DNA of 40,174 bases from Lachnospiraceae bacterium (GCA_009774345.1 VSNR01000013.1:1-40174); one strand, 5' to 3'; positions 1-7,851 are shown, counted from the stretch's first letter. The notes: generated by a model not told the origin, from the sequence alone. A program made the numbers and translations.

Positions 1-161
1 TAATATATATCACCACATATTTTATGAAAAAAATTAGATGTTTGAAATCTTTCTATTGCATCCAGGCACACGCCAATCGCTTTATTCAAATCTTTCTTTT
101 GACGTAATTGATATATTTGGTCAGCATAATTTCGCTCTTCCTGACTGATTCTCATTCCCAT
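1..161 (-). CDS. N-terminus of an unidentified, possibly TPR-containing protein (runs off the window)
   Basis: An open frame starts at an ATG at 161 and continues through base 1 with no stop, giving 53 residues. A GGAG box lies about nine bases upstream of the ATG; a second in-frame ATG at 155 is possible. The peptide is charged and helical. Its spacing of A, Y, G and A positions (a stretch such as NKAIGVCLDAIERF followed by KICGDIY) resembles one and a half tetratricopeptide units, but this is only a resemblance. It lies 39 bases downstream of the DUF616 gene on the same strand, so it is probably the next gene of the same operon. Function is unknown. Confidence 0.55.
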   Translation of the reverse strand, partial: MGMRISQEERNYADQIYQLRQKKDLNKAIGVCLDAIERFQTSNFFHKICGDIY

Positions 162-200
162 CGGTCACTACTCCCTGTTTGCACACCTTTCTCCGCCTTT

Positions 201-1145
201 TTAATGACTATACACCGTTATACGGCTATCGTCAAAGAGATTCTCGCCTAGCAGTCCGATATCTGTATATTTCATGCCGGATTTCCACATGACGTATGGC
301 AGTGAAAGCTGATCGCGGCGGCTCTTTGATCTGACAAACTCCTGCCACCATTTTTCCATCAGTTCTGTTGAGCGCGTGTTTCTTAGATCAACAGCAAGGA
401 TCGTGCACTCATACAGTCCGTAATTTTTTGGAAACCCCGCCTTTTCGTAGTCCTGCATCTGACGCTCGATCGCTTCTCTGCTGCCCTTTCTCCTGCTGAT
501 ACAGACTTTTGCCTCCACATAGGCGCATTGGCGCTGGCTGTGGGAGAAGATGGCTATTCCGGTCTTTGCCTTGGTCTGTAGGATATAAGTGCCAAGAAAG
601 GATTGTATCCCAATATTCCCATCCACATAGACCGTATAGTCTGCCTCTGGAAACAGTTCCTTGGGATGCATTTTGATATAGCGGTTTGAGAGGGTTCTGT
701 CCTGTTTCTTTGCAATGTTTTCTGGTATCTGCCGAATTGACCACTTTGAGTTTTCTGCCTTTTTGATACTGGCTGCATCCTCTGTAAAGCAGATGTATTC
801 CACGTTGTCAAATAAAAGCAGCGGCTCCTTCAGGGCATCATATCCTCCTACGATACAGGTATAAATGATGATTTTCTTGTCCTTTAGCTTCTGATAACTC
901 TGATAGGTGCTGGCTTGATGGGCAGCGCTGCCGGCGGCTTTTCTTTTTTTCTGATATTTCGCCAGTTTTCTGTTTGCAATCTTTAAGTGCACCGCATCCA
1001 TCAAAAATGAAAAATCCAGTTTCTTGACCACGCGGAGCAGGTTGTTGATTTGTAGTCCTCTAAGATAATCTGCGCCGTAATAAAGACTGTTAAATTCTGC
1101 ATTTCTCTGCTCAATGCTCTCAAAAAATTTTTCTGTATAATCCAT
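201..1145 (-). CDS. DUF616 (TOD1/MUCI70-like) glycosyltransferase
   Basis: A 314-residue protein. Residues about 94-103 (IYTCIVGGYD) and the block ending at YVDGN (about 173-177) are the hallmark pair of DUF616 proteins, a family with a GT-A-like fold found in bacteria and plants. The YVDGN segment is the likely nucleotide-sugar/metal site. The first 80 residues are helical and basic with no membrane segment, so the enzyme is probably cytosolic and modifies a lipid-linked glycan. The frame extends upstream to a TTG at 1187, but that extension overlaps another open frame. I prefer the ATG at 1145 (MDYTEKFF), which has AGGA and GAGAGG elements just upstream. It is the last complete gene of the glycan run in this window. 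Donor and acceptor cannot be read from the sequence. Confidence 0.8.
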   Translation of the reverse strand: MDYTEKFFESIEQRNAEFNSLYYGADYLRGLQINNLLRVVKKLDFSFLMDAVHLKIANRKLAKYQKKRKAAGSAAHQASTYQSYQKLKDKKIIIYTCIVGGYDALKEPLLLFDNVEYICFTEDAASIKKAENSKWSIRQIPENIAKKQDRTLSNRYIKMHPKELFPEADYTVYVDGNIGIQSFLGTYILQTKAKTGIAIFSHSQRQCAYVEAKVCISRRKGSREAIERQMQDYEKAGFPKNYGLYECTILAVDLRNTRSTELMEKWWQEFVRSKSRRDQLSLPYVMWKSGMKYTDIGLLGENLFDDSRITVYSH

Positions 1146-1150
1146 TATTC

Positions 1151-1279
1151 CTACAGCACCTCTCTCTGAAAGTAATTTTCTAAGCAATAGACAATCATTG
1201 AACCAAATTCATAAAATTTCCCTTCCCGCATCTCTCTATATTCTCTAATAGTATCATCTATATAGTCTGCATCCTGCAA
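1151..1279 (-). CDS. Small uncertain ORF or decayed gene remnant
   Basis: Between two glycosyltransferase genes an open frame runs from 1348 to a TAG at 1151-1153 with no ATG near its upstream end. Within it a TTG at 1279 has an excellent ribosome binding site (AGGAGG, five bases upstream) and would give a 42-residue acidic peptide containing YIDDTIREYREM and KFYEFGSMIVYCLENYF. The upstream 23 codons also read like protein. It may therefore be the surviving 3' end of a gene whose start was deleted. No domain is recognised. It ends 6 bases before the ATG of the DUF616 gene, so it could also act as a translational leader for it. Confidence 0.35.
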   Translation of the reverse strand: MQDADYIDDTIREYREMREGKFYEFGSMIVYCLENYFQREVL

Positions 1280-1359
1280 AAGCTCCTCCTCGTCAAACTC
1301 CTGCTCAAGAACTATCGATTTTCTCCCACTGATCTGAACTATGCCCCTCTACACGACAG

Positions 1360-2292
1360 CTAAATCAACACCATCAGTCCAATATTTCGAAGTATCCCCG
1401 ATTTCCATAGATGATACCTGATAATATGATACCGCCTCAACACAAAATTCTGCCGCGGCAGCGTTGCAAACGCTCTGAGCATGCGGCGCGAATCCTCAGG
1501 GATTTGATTCTGATACAGTTTTAAAAATTCCGCTGCCTGTGGTGTGGTTTTCATCACGAGCTGCCTCTGCCCTCCCAGATTCGAAAACTTGTTTTTTACA
1601 TCCTCCTTATAGGATATGCTGCCCTGAAGATTGTCTGTATGCTGCCTGTACTGCATGGTTGGCTCATCTATATATGTGATCCTGCCAAACACCACTGCGA
1701 TCAGCGCAAGCCAGCTGTCATGCATGATAGCTGTCCGTGGAAGTCTGTCAAGCATCCCTGCCAGACTTTTATTCAGCATGACAGTACAGCCCTGCACTTT
1801 ATTTTCCATCAACAGATGCGGTAAATCCATGTTTCGAATCTGGTAATGATTCATGGCTCGAAAAGACGGATTCAGTACATTCATCGTTTCGTCTACCACA
1901 GTCACATCTGTACTGACTAACAGCGGTATCTTATTGCCATGAACTTTGATCAATTGTTTCATGCGATTTGCCGTTTTCTGAATTTTATCCTTGTTCCAAT
2001 GGTCGTCCTGATCACATAGCATGATCATATCATGTTCTTTCATCTGAACGCCTACCTCATAAATACTTTTGAGGAAATTTAAAACCACGCCCTGTTTCTT
2101 TTGATTGACTTTATAATATATTTTTCCGGGATATTTCTTTTGACAGTTTTCGATGCATTGTATAGTATGGTCAACAGACTGGTCATCAAATATCATCAGG
2201 CGCCAGTCCTTCACCGTACTGTCCGCAATGGATTGTATCTGCTCATTTATATATCTTTCCCCATTATAAGTACACATTATGATATTTATCAT
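1360..2292 (-). CDS. Family 2 glycosyltransferase (rhamnosyltransferase-like)
   Basis: A 310-residue GT-A enzyme that transfers a sugar from a nucleotide donor, probably onto a lipid-linked surface oligosaccharide. Visible marks are the N-terminal nucleotide-binding strand with CTYNGERYINEQ (residues about 7-18), FDDQSVDHT (about 35-43) and the metal-binding LCDQDDHW (about 92-99). The end HLWKSG..RNIGLM is typical of cell-wall GT2 enzymes of the RgpB/Wbb type. There is no clear membrane anchor. The ATG at 2292 is preferred over an in-frame GTG at 2298 because GGGAGAGG lies five bases upstream of it. It follows the next GT2 gene by about 30 bases, so it is co-transcribed. Sugar specificity is unknown. 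Confidence 0.88.
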   Translation of the reverse strand: MINIIMCTYNGERYINEQIQSIADSTVKDWRLMIFDDQSVDHTIQCIENCQKKYPGKIYYKVNQKKQGVVLNFLKSIYEVGVQMKEHDMIMLCDQDDHWNKDKIQKTANRMKQLIKVHGNKIPLLVSTDVTVVDETMNVLNPSFRAMNHYQIRNMDLPHLLMENKVQGCTVMLNKSLAGMLDRLPRTAIMHDSWLALIAVVFGRITYIDEPTMQYRQHTDNLQGSISYKEDVKNKFSNLGGQRQLVMKTTPQAAEFLKLYQNQIPEDSRRMLRAFATLPRQNFVLRRYHIIRYHLWKSGILRNIGLMVLI

Positions 2293-2322
2293 ATACACCT
2301 CTCCCCAAACAGTGTACTATTG

Positions 2323-3378
2323 TCATTTTGATTGGATATGGTACCGTATTTTGGATACACACTCAAACCACACTCTGCATACCATGATACAAAACAGGAC
2401 TTTATTCAGACGAAAAAGCTTAATGCACAGATCTGGCACGATCGGAACTTTCACTTTCAATGTCCTGTAACTGTCATAATATTTATAAAAAAGTGCTTCC
2501 ATCTCATCGAGAAGCATTTGATCTTTTTTGTGATACTGCCACACCAGATACCAGTTTTTTGAAAATACTAACAGATAGTTCTGCAATACCTTTGCATATG
2601 CTATTTTTGCATACGGCTCCTCTAGTCTTGCAAGGACAATATCTGCGGTTCGGGCAGTCTGCAAGTTAAACTCCAGTGCTCTTGGACTCATGGATACACT
2701 GTCAAAATCCACACGGTGAATATAGATATACTGATTTATAATCGTCATTTTCCTGCACGCCCTGACGAGTGCAGAGGTCAGAAGCACATCCTCAAAATAA
2801 AGCAGCGGAAATAATTTTTCATACTTTTGAAACTCGGTCTGCTCGAATAAAGCCCTTCGGTAGATCTTGCCCCACAGACATTCTGGTACACCGTGCTGAC
2901 CAAAAGAACCAAGCATATTCACTGCCCGATTATGGGAGAGTATACGGGATTTTGTGCGCTGCGCATCCTCCCATACATACTGTTCAAAGTCCCCCGTCAG
3001 GATATTTTTGTATCTGGCGGCGACAATGTCTGTCGATTCATCCGCGTGAGCCATCAGATACTCAACCGCCCTTGGATTCATACAATCATCATGGTCCATA
3101 AAACAAATCCACTCTCCTGCCGCCTGAGTATACCCTGTCTCACGGCTTTTGGACAATCCACAATTTTGTTCATGCCGAATGACCTTGACCCTGTTGTCCT
3201 TTGCTGCATATTCCTCGCAAACTGCCAAGGAACCATCCGACGACGCATCATCGACCAGTATGATTTCCAGATCACGATACGTCTGTCCAATGACTGAGTC
3301 CACACAATGCCTGATATATTTCTCATCATTATAGACAGGAATGATGACACTCACTTTCCCTTCTTGACACTCAGCCAT
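2323..3378 (-). CDS. Family 2 glycosyltransferase
   Basis: A 351-residue GT2 enzyme. The GT-A core runs over about residues 8-110, with VSVIIPVYNDEKYI (9-22), LVDDASSDGS (41-50) and the DxD-type FMDHDD (93-98). The tail of about 150 residues is helical and aromatic-rich, as in capsule and teichoic-acid-type GT2s, and its end is hydrophobic and may touch the membrane. The frame is open to 3426, but the start at 3378 is chosen because it gives the normal GT2 beginning and forms an 8-base overlap (ATGGCTGA) with the stop of the upstream GT2 gene. That overlap implies translational coupling. The donor is not predictable. Confidence 0.88.
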   Translation of the reverse strand: MAECQEGKVSVIIPVYNDEKYIRHCVDSVIGQTYRDLEIILVDDASSDGSLAVCEEYAAKDNRVKVIRHEQNCGLSKSRETGYTQAAGEWICFMDHDDCMNPRAVEYLMAHADESTDIVAARYKNILTGDFEQYVWEDAQRTKSRILSHNRAVNMLGSFGQHGVPECLWGKIYRRALFEQTEFQKYEKLFPLLYFEDVLLTSALVRACRKMTIINQYIYIHRVDFDSVSMSPRALEFNLQTARTADIVLARLEEPYAKIAYAKVLQNYLLVFSKNWYLVWQYHKKDQMLLDEMEALFYKYYDSYRTLKVKVPIVPDLCIKLFRLNKVLFCIMVCRVWFECVSKIRYHIQSK

Positions 3379-4381
3379 AAGTATAATTACCCTTGTCTTT
3401 CTTGAAAACTTTTCTAAAAATCTCAACTGCTGTGATCACCAGCACATAATACGTATATACAAAATGCAGCAGAAACGAACCATCCCGCTGACGCCACGCC
3501 ATCCTAACAGAATCCAGCACAGGAAACAGTACCGAAACTGCATACAGCACAAACAGCCATTTTCTCCTGCTATAATGCTTGTCTCCCTCCGCCTTCGCCG
3601 CATATCCAAGCGCATTCGTCCCATTCAGATTAAAATGAATCTTAAACCGAACTTTTCTCAGATAGGTTTTCAGATCAGCCTTGGAATAATGATAGATGTT
3701 GTCCTCTGGAATGCACCCTGCCATCCCCGTCCTTTCAATGATCTTTTGTGTCGAAAGGTTGACATACTCCTGACTGTCGTACAAATCCCCAAACCATTCT
3801 CTAAACTTTTTGATATGAAATGCGGTACATCCCCCGTCACCGATTGGATAGGGATCCCCTTTCTGATACTGATAGACATTGCCATACGGACTTTTGTGAA
3901 TCAGATACTGCCTATTCTGAGCCACCACTGAGCCTCGAAGATTGTATACGATGTAACTGAATGGATCGCCGCAATAGTTTAAATAAGCACAACTGATGCC
4001 GCACTTCTTCCCTGCCAGAAGCTTGTCTGACAAAAGACAATATACATCGGGATTTTTCTCTATAAATCTTCTCTTTCGCATAAGCTGCCTGTCATTTACA
4101 TAGACTTCATCCGAATCCTGTTTGATAATCCATGTGCCTTTCGCATATTGGTATCCGAGACGCTTTGCAGCCTCTGGAACCTGCTGCTCATTTGGTATGA
4201 CAATCGCTTTGTATCGCTTTGCGATCTCTATTGTCCGATCCGTTGATCCGCCGTCTATCACCAAAATTTCTATTGCATTCTGATCAAATTTCTGATCTCT
4301 AATTGATTTTAATGCTTTCCCAATGGTCCTCTCAGAGTTATATGCCGGCATTACAATCGAAAAAAATATCTCCTTCTCCAT
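3371..4381 (-). CDS. Family 2 glycosyltransferase with C-terminal membrane segments
   Basis: A 336-residue GT2 protein. The catalytic core shows FSIVMPAYNSERTIGKAL (residues 7-24), VIDGGSTDRTIEIA (41-54) and KQDSDEVY (87-94), where DSDE is the metal site. Two hydrophobic stretches near the end (about 275-300 and 305-325, each interrupted by basic residues) are probably membrane-associated, which suits an enzyme acting on a polyprenyl-linked acceptor. The ATG at 4381 is preceded by AAGGGG. It follows the epimerase gene by 14 bases, which suggests, without proving, that an epimerised HexNAc may be one of the sugars used in this run. Confidence 0.87.
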   Translation of the reverse strand: MEKEIFFSIVMPAYNSERTIGKALKSIRDQKFDQNAIEILVIDGGSTDRTIEIAKRYKAIVIPNEQQVPEAAKRLGYQYAKGTWIIKQDSDEVYVNDRQLMRKRRFIEKNPDVYCLLSDKLLAGKKCGISCAYLNYCGDPFSYIVYNLRGSVVAQNRQYLIHKSPYGNVYQYQKGDPYPIGDGGCTAFHIKKFREWFGDLYDSQEYVNLSTQKIIERTGMAGCIPEDNIYHYSKADLKTYLRKVRFKIHFNLNGTNALGYAAKAEGDKHYSRRKWLFVLYAVSVLFPVLDSVRMAWRQRDGSFLLHFVYTYYVLVITAVEIFRKVFKKDKGNYTYG

Positions 4382-4395
4382 AACAGCATTCCCCT

Positions 4396-5505
4396 TTACA
4401 GCCTGCCCAATACCTCACAAATCCTTTTACTGGGGCTGTATTTCCCCAACAGACATTCTTTTTGATAGCTGCGGTACTGTTCTACAAACTTCCTCATATT
4501 TTCAATCTTTCCTCCATACATTACCGCATTTTCGCCAATACCCTCCTGCCGTTCTGTCGTCTTTCGCATAATCAGACACGGCTTTCCCATATAATGCAGC
4601 TCCTCCTGATTGCTGCCGCCGTCTGTTATCACATACTGTGCCCCGTCAAGCAGCTTCATAAAATCAAAATAATCCACTCGCGATAACAATAAGAACTGCG
4701 CATCTGATTTCAGCTCCTCAAGCAGATTCAATTCTCTTAATTTATTTTCTGTTATTTTGTGAAGAATCAGCACACACTTTCTCTGTCTGGAAAACTGTTT
4801 TACCTGTTCAAGCACCTGTACAAAAAAGTTTTTGTTCATCAGATTTTCCTGTCTGTGCATGACAAAGACAAAATAGTCCTCGCCCTGTATGTCCTGCACT
4901 TCCTTTGTCATTACTTCCACCGTTCTTGAAAATGCCAGACTGTCCAAAATTGTATTATACTTTGTATTGATTACCTTGCCCTTCGCCTTGTCGAGATTCT
5001 TTGCCGGCAAATTCCCCGGCGCAAAATGTACACTTGTCAGTCTGCTTGTGATCAGGCGGTCAATCTCCTCTGGAAATGGATTTAATAGATTGTGTGAGCG
5101 CAGCCCTGCCTCCACATGACAAAGACGCATCCGCAGCTTTTTGGCAACAAAAGCCCCCATCATAGTAGATACGGTATCTCCATGCACGACCAGACTTGCG
5201 CCTGTCAACGCTTCTGCGTCAAACTGCTGCCGAATCATCCTTGGCGCCCTTTTCCTGACTGCCACAAACCACTTCAGTAACCCAACAGCACTTTTCTGAA
5301 TGGATTCTTCCTTGGATAATTCGATCAGCTTTCCATTTAATTGTATCATATCTAAAATCCTGCTTTTATGCAGGTCATTTTGACCAGATGCGATCAAATG
5401 ACAGGTATTTCCCGCTTTCTGGCACTCTATAATCACAGGAAATACCTTGATGAGTTCTGCCTCTGTGCCGATGAAAAAATAGATCTGTTTTTTCACTTTG
5501 GTCAT
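4396..5505 (-). CDS. wecB: UDP-N-acetylglucosamine 2-epimerase (WecB/MnaA family)
   Basis: A 369-residue cytosolic enzyme of the non-hydrolysing family that interconverts UDP-GlcNAc and UDP-ManNAc (or a related UDP-HexNAc). Family blocks are present in order: FFIGTEAELIKVFPVI at the N-terminus, VVHGDTVSTMMGA, HVEAGLRSHN with PFPEEIDR, MHRQENLM, ITDGGSNQEEL and ERQEGIGEN. The last motif differs from the RPE-type motif of E. coli WecB, so the substrate could be a variant UDP-sugar. The gene begins one base after the stop of the 79-aa ORF (TAATATG), with GAGGAG 13 bases upstream. It is therefore read through from the accessory island, or has been joined to it by insertion. Confidence 0.85.
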   Translation of the reverse strand: MTKVKKQIYFFIGTEAELIKVFPVIIECQKAGNTCHLIASGQNDLHKSRILDMIQLNGKLIELSKEESIQKSAVGLLKWFVAVRKRAPRMIRQQFDAEALTGASLVVHGDTVSTMMGAFVAKKLRMRLCHVEAGLRSHNLLNPFPEEIDRLITSRLTSVHFAPGNLPAKNLDKAKGKVINTKYNTILDSLAFSRTVEVMTKEVQDIQGEDYFVFVMHRQENLMNKNFFVQVLEQVKQFSRQRKCVLILHKITENKLRELNLLEELKSDAQFLLLSRVDYFDFMKLLDGAQYVITDGGSNQEELHYMGKPCLIMRKTTERQEGIGENAVMYGGKIENMRKFVEQYRSYQKECLLGKYSPSKRICEVLGRL

Positions 5506-5506
5506 A

Positions 5507-5746
5507 TTATGCTGTATGCTCCTCCTCTATTATCATTGTCTGTCTGTTTAACTGTTCCAATGTGTCATAAAATGTCATTGCCTCAAAGCCATACTCCCCA
5601 CAGGACAGTTTGGTCACAGTAGTCTTTTGACTGTCGTCCACATCAAACTGATAGACACGCACTTTATCCCGCTCGATCCAATCACATTCTTCATAACCGT
5701 ATTCATACTTATACCCCTTGCGTGCTTCGGCACGCATACGAATCAA
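5507..5746 (-). CDS. Unrecognised 79-aa protein of the accessory island
   Basis: A short frame opens with TTG at 5746, five bases after a GGGGAG box, and only two bases after the stop of the 126-aa ORF; an in-frame ATG four codons on is an alternative start. The protein is rich in Tyr, Asp and Glu and alternates polar and hydrophobic residues (KVRVYQFDV, KTTVTKLSCGEYGFEAM), which suggests a small beta-rich domain. It has no signal peptide and no membrane segment. No family is recognised. The two-base spacing to the 126-aa gene suggests a co-translated pair. It also sits one base before the epimerase ATG. It could be a cargo, immunity or accessory subunit of the ATPase cassette. Confidence 0.5.
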   Translation of the reverse strand: MIRMRAEARKGYKYEYGYEECDWIERDKVRVYQFDVDDSQKTTVTKLSCGEYGFEAMTFYDTLEQLNRQTMIIEEEHTA

Positions 5747-5748
5747 TC

Positions 5749-6129
5749 TTACTCCCCTACCTCAGCCCACTGTGCCAGATTTTGAAAATAACCTGCATCT
5801 ACATAATCGCTCTCAAAGATTTTCTTCTCCACAAACAAAATTTCCCTGTAAAACTGTGTCTGATATTTTTTGTTTGTCATCGCTGCTGCCTGTTCGAACT
5901 CGGACGAATCCTGAAACAGTTCGGGCAGCTTTGTCTTTCTGGTCTGATCTCCGCTTTTGGGAATCATTCCGTTCAGGGCTTTTCCGATAGAACGCAACCC
6001 ATCACCATAATTCATTGCATCATTATACACTACAAGTAATTGAACCTTTTTACCGATGTCAGCATTCTTTTTATTTTTCCAGAAAGTCTCACTTAGCAGC
6101 ATATGTGTATCCGTTCTCTCGTATCTCAC
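5749..6129 (-). CDS. Unrecognised 126-aa protein of the accessory island
   Basis: The frame starts with GTG at 6129 behind a strong GAGGAG box five bases upstream. The protein is soluble, charged and largely helical, with stretches such as KKVQLLVVYNDAMNYGDGLRSIGKAL and a long Lys/Glu/Gln-rich middle. No catalytic motif or known domain is visible. The gene follows the ATPase on the same strand; a 166-bp MITE-like element now lies between them. Removing that element brings the ATPase stop to within about 85 bases of this start, so ATPase, 126-aa and 79-aa genes were probably one operon. A partner or effector of the ATPase is plausible but unproven. Confidence 0.55.
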   Translation of the reverse strand: MRYERTDTHMLLSETFWKNKKNADIGKKVQLLVVYNDAMNYGDGLRSIGKALNGMIPKSGDQTRKTKLPELFQDSSEFEQAAAMTNKKYQTQFYREILFVEKKIFESDYVDAGYFQNLAQWAEVGE

Positions 6130-6196
6130 ACATACTCCTCATTGTACTTGTTATTCAATCATTTGTTGTCGCGCCAGCCATAGCCGCAAAGTGACA

Positions 6197-6204
6197 TATT
6201 TTCT
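6197..6204. repeat. Target-site duplication, left copy
   Basis: TATTTTCT, identical to 6371-6378, abuts the left inverted repeat of the MITE-like element. One copy plus perfect terminal repeats would be expected after transposition of an element that makes 8-base staggered cuts. Confidence 0.7.
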
Positions 6205-6370
6205 GTTACTGTTCACACAGGACTTAGCATTTACTGCTAATTATGGCTTTTCAAGCCACGTGAGAAAACATATAGCTTTCAAATAAAAATCCATTTGCAT
6301 AACGAACGAAGTTCGTATTGCAATTTTTGCATGGATTTTTACTCGTTACTGGAACGGAGTGAACAGTAAC
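6205..6370 (+). mobile_element. MITE-like element, 166 bp, with 12-bp terminal inverted repeats
   Basis: The ends are exact 12-base inverted repeats: GTTACTGTTCAC at 6205-6216 and GTGAACAGTAAC at 6359-6370. They are flanked by an exact 8-base direct repeat, TATTTTCT (6197-6204 and 6371-6378), the signature of a target-site duplication. No coding frame fits inside. The interior is packed with small hairpins: TTAGCA/TGCTAA at 6224-6240, TGGCTT/AAGCCA at 6244-6258, an 11-base stem at 6284-6294 with 6331-6341, ACGAAC/GTTCGT at 6302-6316, and GTTACTG/CAGTAAC at 6345-6370. It is inserted two bases downstream of the ATPase stop. The parent transposase family cannot be named from the ends. Confidence 0.75.
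6284..6341. repeat. Long imperfect hairpin inside the MITE-like element
   Basis: An 11-base perfect inverted repeat (TAAAAATCCAT at 6284-6294, its complement at 6331-6341) encloses a smaller palindrome with a three-base loop (6302-6316). Transcribed from either strand it would fold strongly. It could act as a partial transcription barrier or protect the 3' end of the ATPase mRNA. Regulatory function is inference. Confidence 0.6.
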
Positions 6371-6378
6371 TATTTTCT
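6371..6378. repeat. Target-site duplication, right copy
   Basis: TATTTTCT, identical to 6197-6204, abuts the right inverted repeat and ends two bases before the ATPase stop codon (6381-6383). Confidence 0.7.
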
Positions 6379-6380
6379 AT

Positions 6381-7655
6381 CTACATAATCTGATTAAACG
6401 GCTGTGCTAAACTGTCATAGATCCTGCCAAGATGTGCTGTCACATCCTCGCTGTAAAATAATCCTGTTCTATCATTCTTTACCATGCAGTAAAATTTACA
6501 TTGGTTTAAAACATGATACTGGCTGGCATAATACTCCATCGCCCTTACAAAATAGGGACTGTGAGAATTCAGATAGACGCCAATGCCAAGTTTCATACTC
6601 ATTAATACCAGCAAATGCGCTAATTTTAACTGCCACTCTGGATGCAGATTCGTCTCTGGCTCATCAATAATCAAGCAGTTTTCCCTGAGAAATACGCCAT
6701 TGCTAAGCAATCGTCTCAATATCAGAAACGGCTTCATTCCAGAGGCAATGTTTCGCAGCTCAATATTTGCATTACACCACTTGTCATGGTACACAAGCTG
6801 TCGATCCTCCAGATACATTTCTCCCTCTAAAACAGAATCAAAAAGCTGCTCAAACAACTGCTTTTGTTCTTCCAACAGGTGATATTGTTCAGCGACCAGT
6901 CTGCGCGTCTGCATTTCCTCCATCAATAATTTGGTTAACTGTGCATTCACGTAAGAAATTGCCCCGTATTTCTCAGAGGAGTAAAGGGTTCTGTAGCTGC
7001 CTGCAAAATCCACCAGATCAGATGTCGTGATATAAACAGGAAAGGGTGCTGTTGTCCAGAATGTTTTTTGCTGAATATCAACTACTTTATTGTCTGTCAT
7101 CCTGACCGCGCCTGCTGTATGCAGATGTTCAAGTTCGATCCTGCCTTCCCTGTCCCCCCTCAGGCAATTCATCTGTTTCTGAAAGATATTGTCCAATAAC
7201 GTCTGTGCAAAATATTGAATAAAGTAAAAATCTTCCTTTTGATCAATTTCCATGCACTGATAAAACAACTGCTCCAGTTCCTGTGTCAACATCTTTTCAT
7301 TCTGTATTCTTAATGAAGCATGATCGTTGAGAAAGCGATACATACCCTCCACAAAGATGGCAGCATCTTTGCCGGAACGCTCCAATTCTTGCTGCACCCT
7401 TCTCTCAATCGACCGTATATCAAGTGGCTCAATACAAGCGCTGTGATACGCCCAATTGCGAATCACATTAAATCTGCTGCGGCGTTTTTCCTGCTGCACC
7501 TGCTGTTGCGGATTATGAAACACTTCCAACGCTGCGTACAATGACTTGCTGATCGTACTTTTTCCACTTCCATTTGCCCCTGCCACAACGGTGATTCCAT
7601 TCAGAGTAATGTCTGCATATTCTACTCTAGCAATATTTGTTAATCCAATCCGCAT
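6381..7655 (-). CDS. ABC/AAA-type (AAA_15/AAA_21-like) ATPase, SMC/OLD-like without a visible nuclease domain
   Basis: A 424-residue soluble P-loop ATPase. Walker A GANGSGKS lies at about residues 26-33, an ABC-signature-like ASGMKPF near 300, Walker B LIIDEPETNLHPEW at about 328-341 and the H-loop NSHSPYF at about 363-369. The middle (about 60-290) is helical, with a Gln/Glu-rich coiled-coil-like stretch near 235-265. This is the architecture of ATP-sensing subunits in bacterial defence and conflict systems, but no TOPRIM, HNH or HEPN domain is fused. The ATG at 7655 is chosen because GAGGGGGAAG precedes it by five bases; the open frame upstream overlaps the zinc-ribbon gene. The stop lies two bases from the MITE target duplication. 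Its role is unknown. Confidence 0.8.
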   Translation of the reverse strand: MRIGLTNIARVEYADITLNGITVVAGANGSGKSTISKSLYAALEVFHNPQQQVQQEKRRSRFNVIRNWAYHSACIEPLDIRSIERRVQQELERSGKDAAIFVEGMYRFLNDHASLRIQNEKMLTQELEQLFYQCMEIDQKEDFYFIQYFAQTLLDNIFQKQMNCLRGDREGRIELEHLHTAGAVRMTDNKVVDIQQKTFWTTAPFPVYITTSDLVDFAGSYRTLYSSEKYGAISYVNAQLTKLLMEEMQTRRLVAEQYHLLEEQKQLFEQLFDSVLEGEMYLEDRQLVYHDKWCNANIELRNIASGMKPFLILRRLLSNGVFLRENCLIIDEPETNLHPEWQLKLAHLLVLMSMKLGIGVYLNSHSPYFVRAMEYYASQYHVLNQCKFYCMVKNDRTGLFYSEDVTAHLGRIYDSLAQPFNQIM

Positions 7656-7668
7656 ACAGTCTTCCCCC

Positions 7669-7851
7669 TCAACATGACCCCAGTTGGTCTGACAAATCCT
7701 CAAAACAGGTTGGACACAGACAGCCGTCTATCAGCTCTTCTGTGTCGGCCAGATTCTTACAATGAGGACACATAATAACCTCTCCGATCTCGTCATAAAA
7801 ATCTTCATCCGGCTCCCACAATGGTTCGAATAAAAACATGTTGTCTGTCAT
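7669..7851 (-). CDS. Small zinc-ribbon protein
   Basis: A 60-residue protein with an acidic N-terminal half (FEPLWEPDEDFYDE) and a C-terminal zinc ribbon made by CPHC (28-31) and CPTC (46-49). An extra Cys is at 44 and a terminal Cys at 60. The start at 7851 is supported by GGAGGTGAGG five bases upstream; an ATG six codons earlier is less well placed. It ends 13 bases before the ATPase start, with the ATPase ribosome binding site overlapping its stop, so the two are coupled. It is too small for an enzyme. A nucleic-acid- or protein-binding adaptor for the ATPase is a reasonable guess. Confidence 0.65.
   Translation of the reverse strand: MTDNMFLFEPLWEPDEDFYDEIGEVIMCPHCKNLADTEELIDGCLCPTCFEDLSDQLGSC

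Noticed and set aside
5507..6129. The 79-aa and 126-aa frames as one gene broken by a frameshift
   Set aside because: Each has its own well-placed ribosome binding site and start, and a normal stop, so two genes is the simpler reading; not excluded without homologues.
6302..6316. Rho-independent terminator after the ATPase
   Set aside because: The short palindrome lacks a following U-run on the minus strand and is better explained as part of the MITE-like element.
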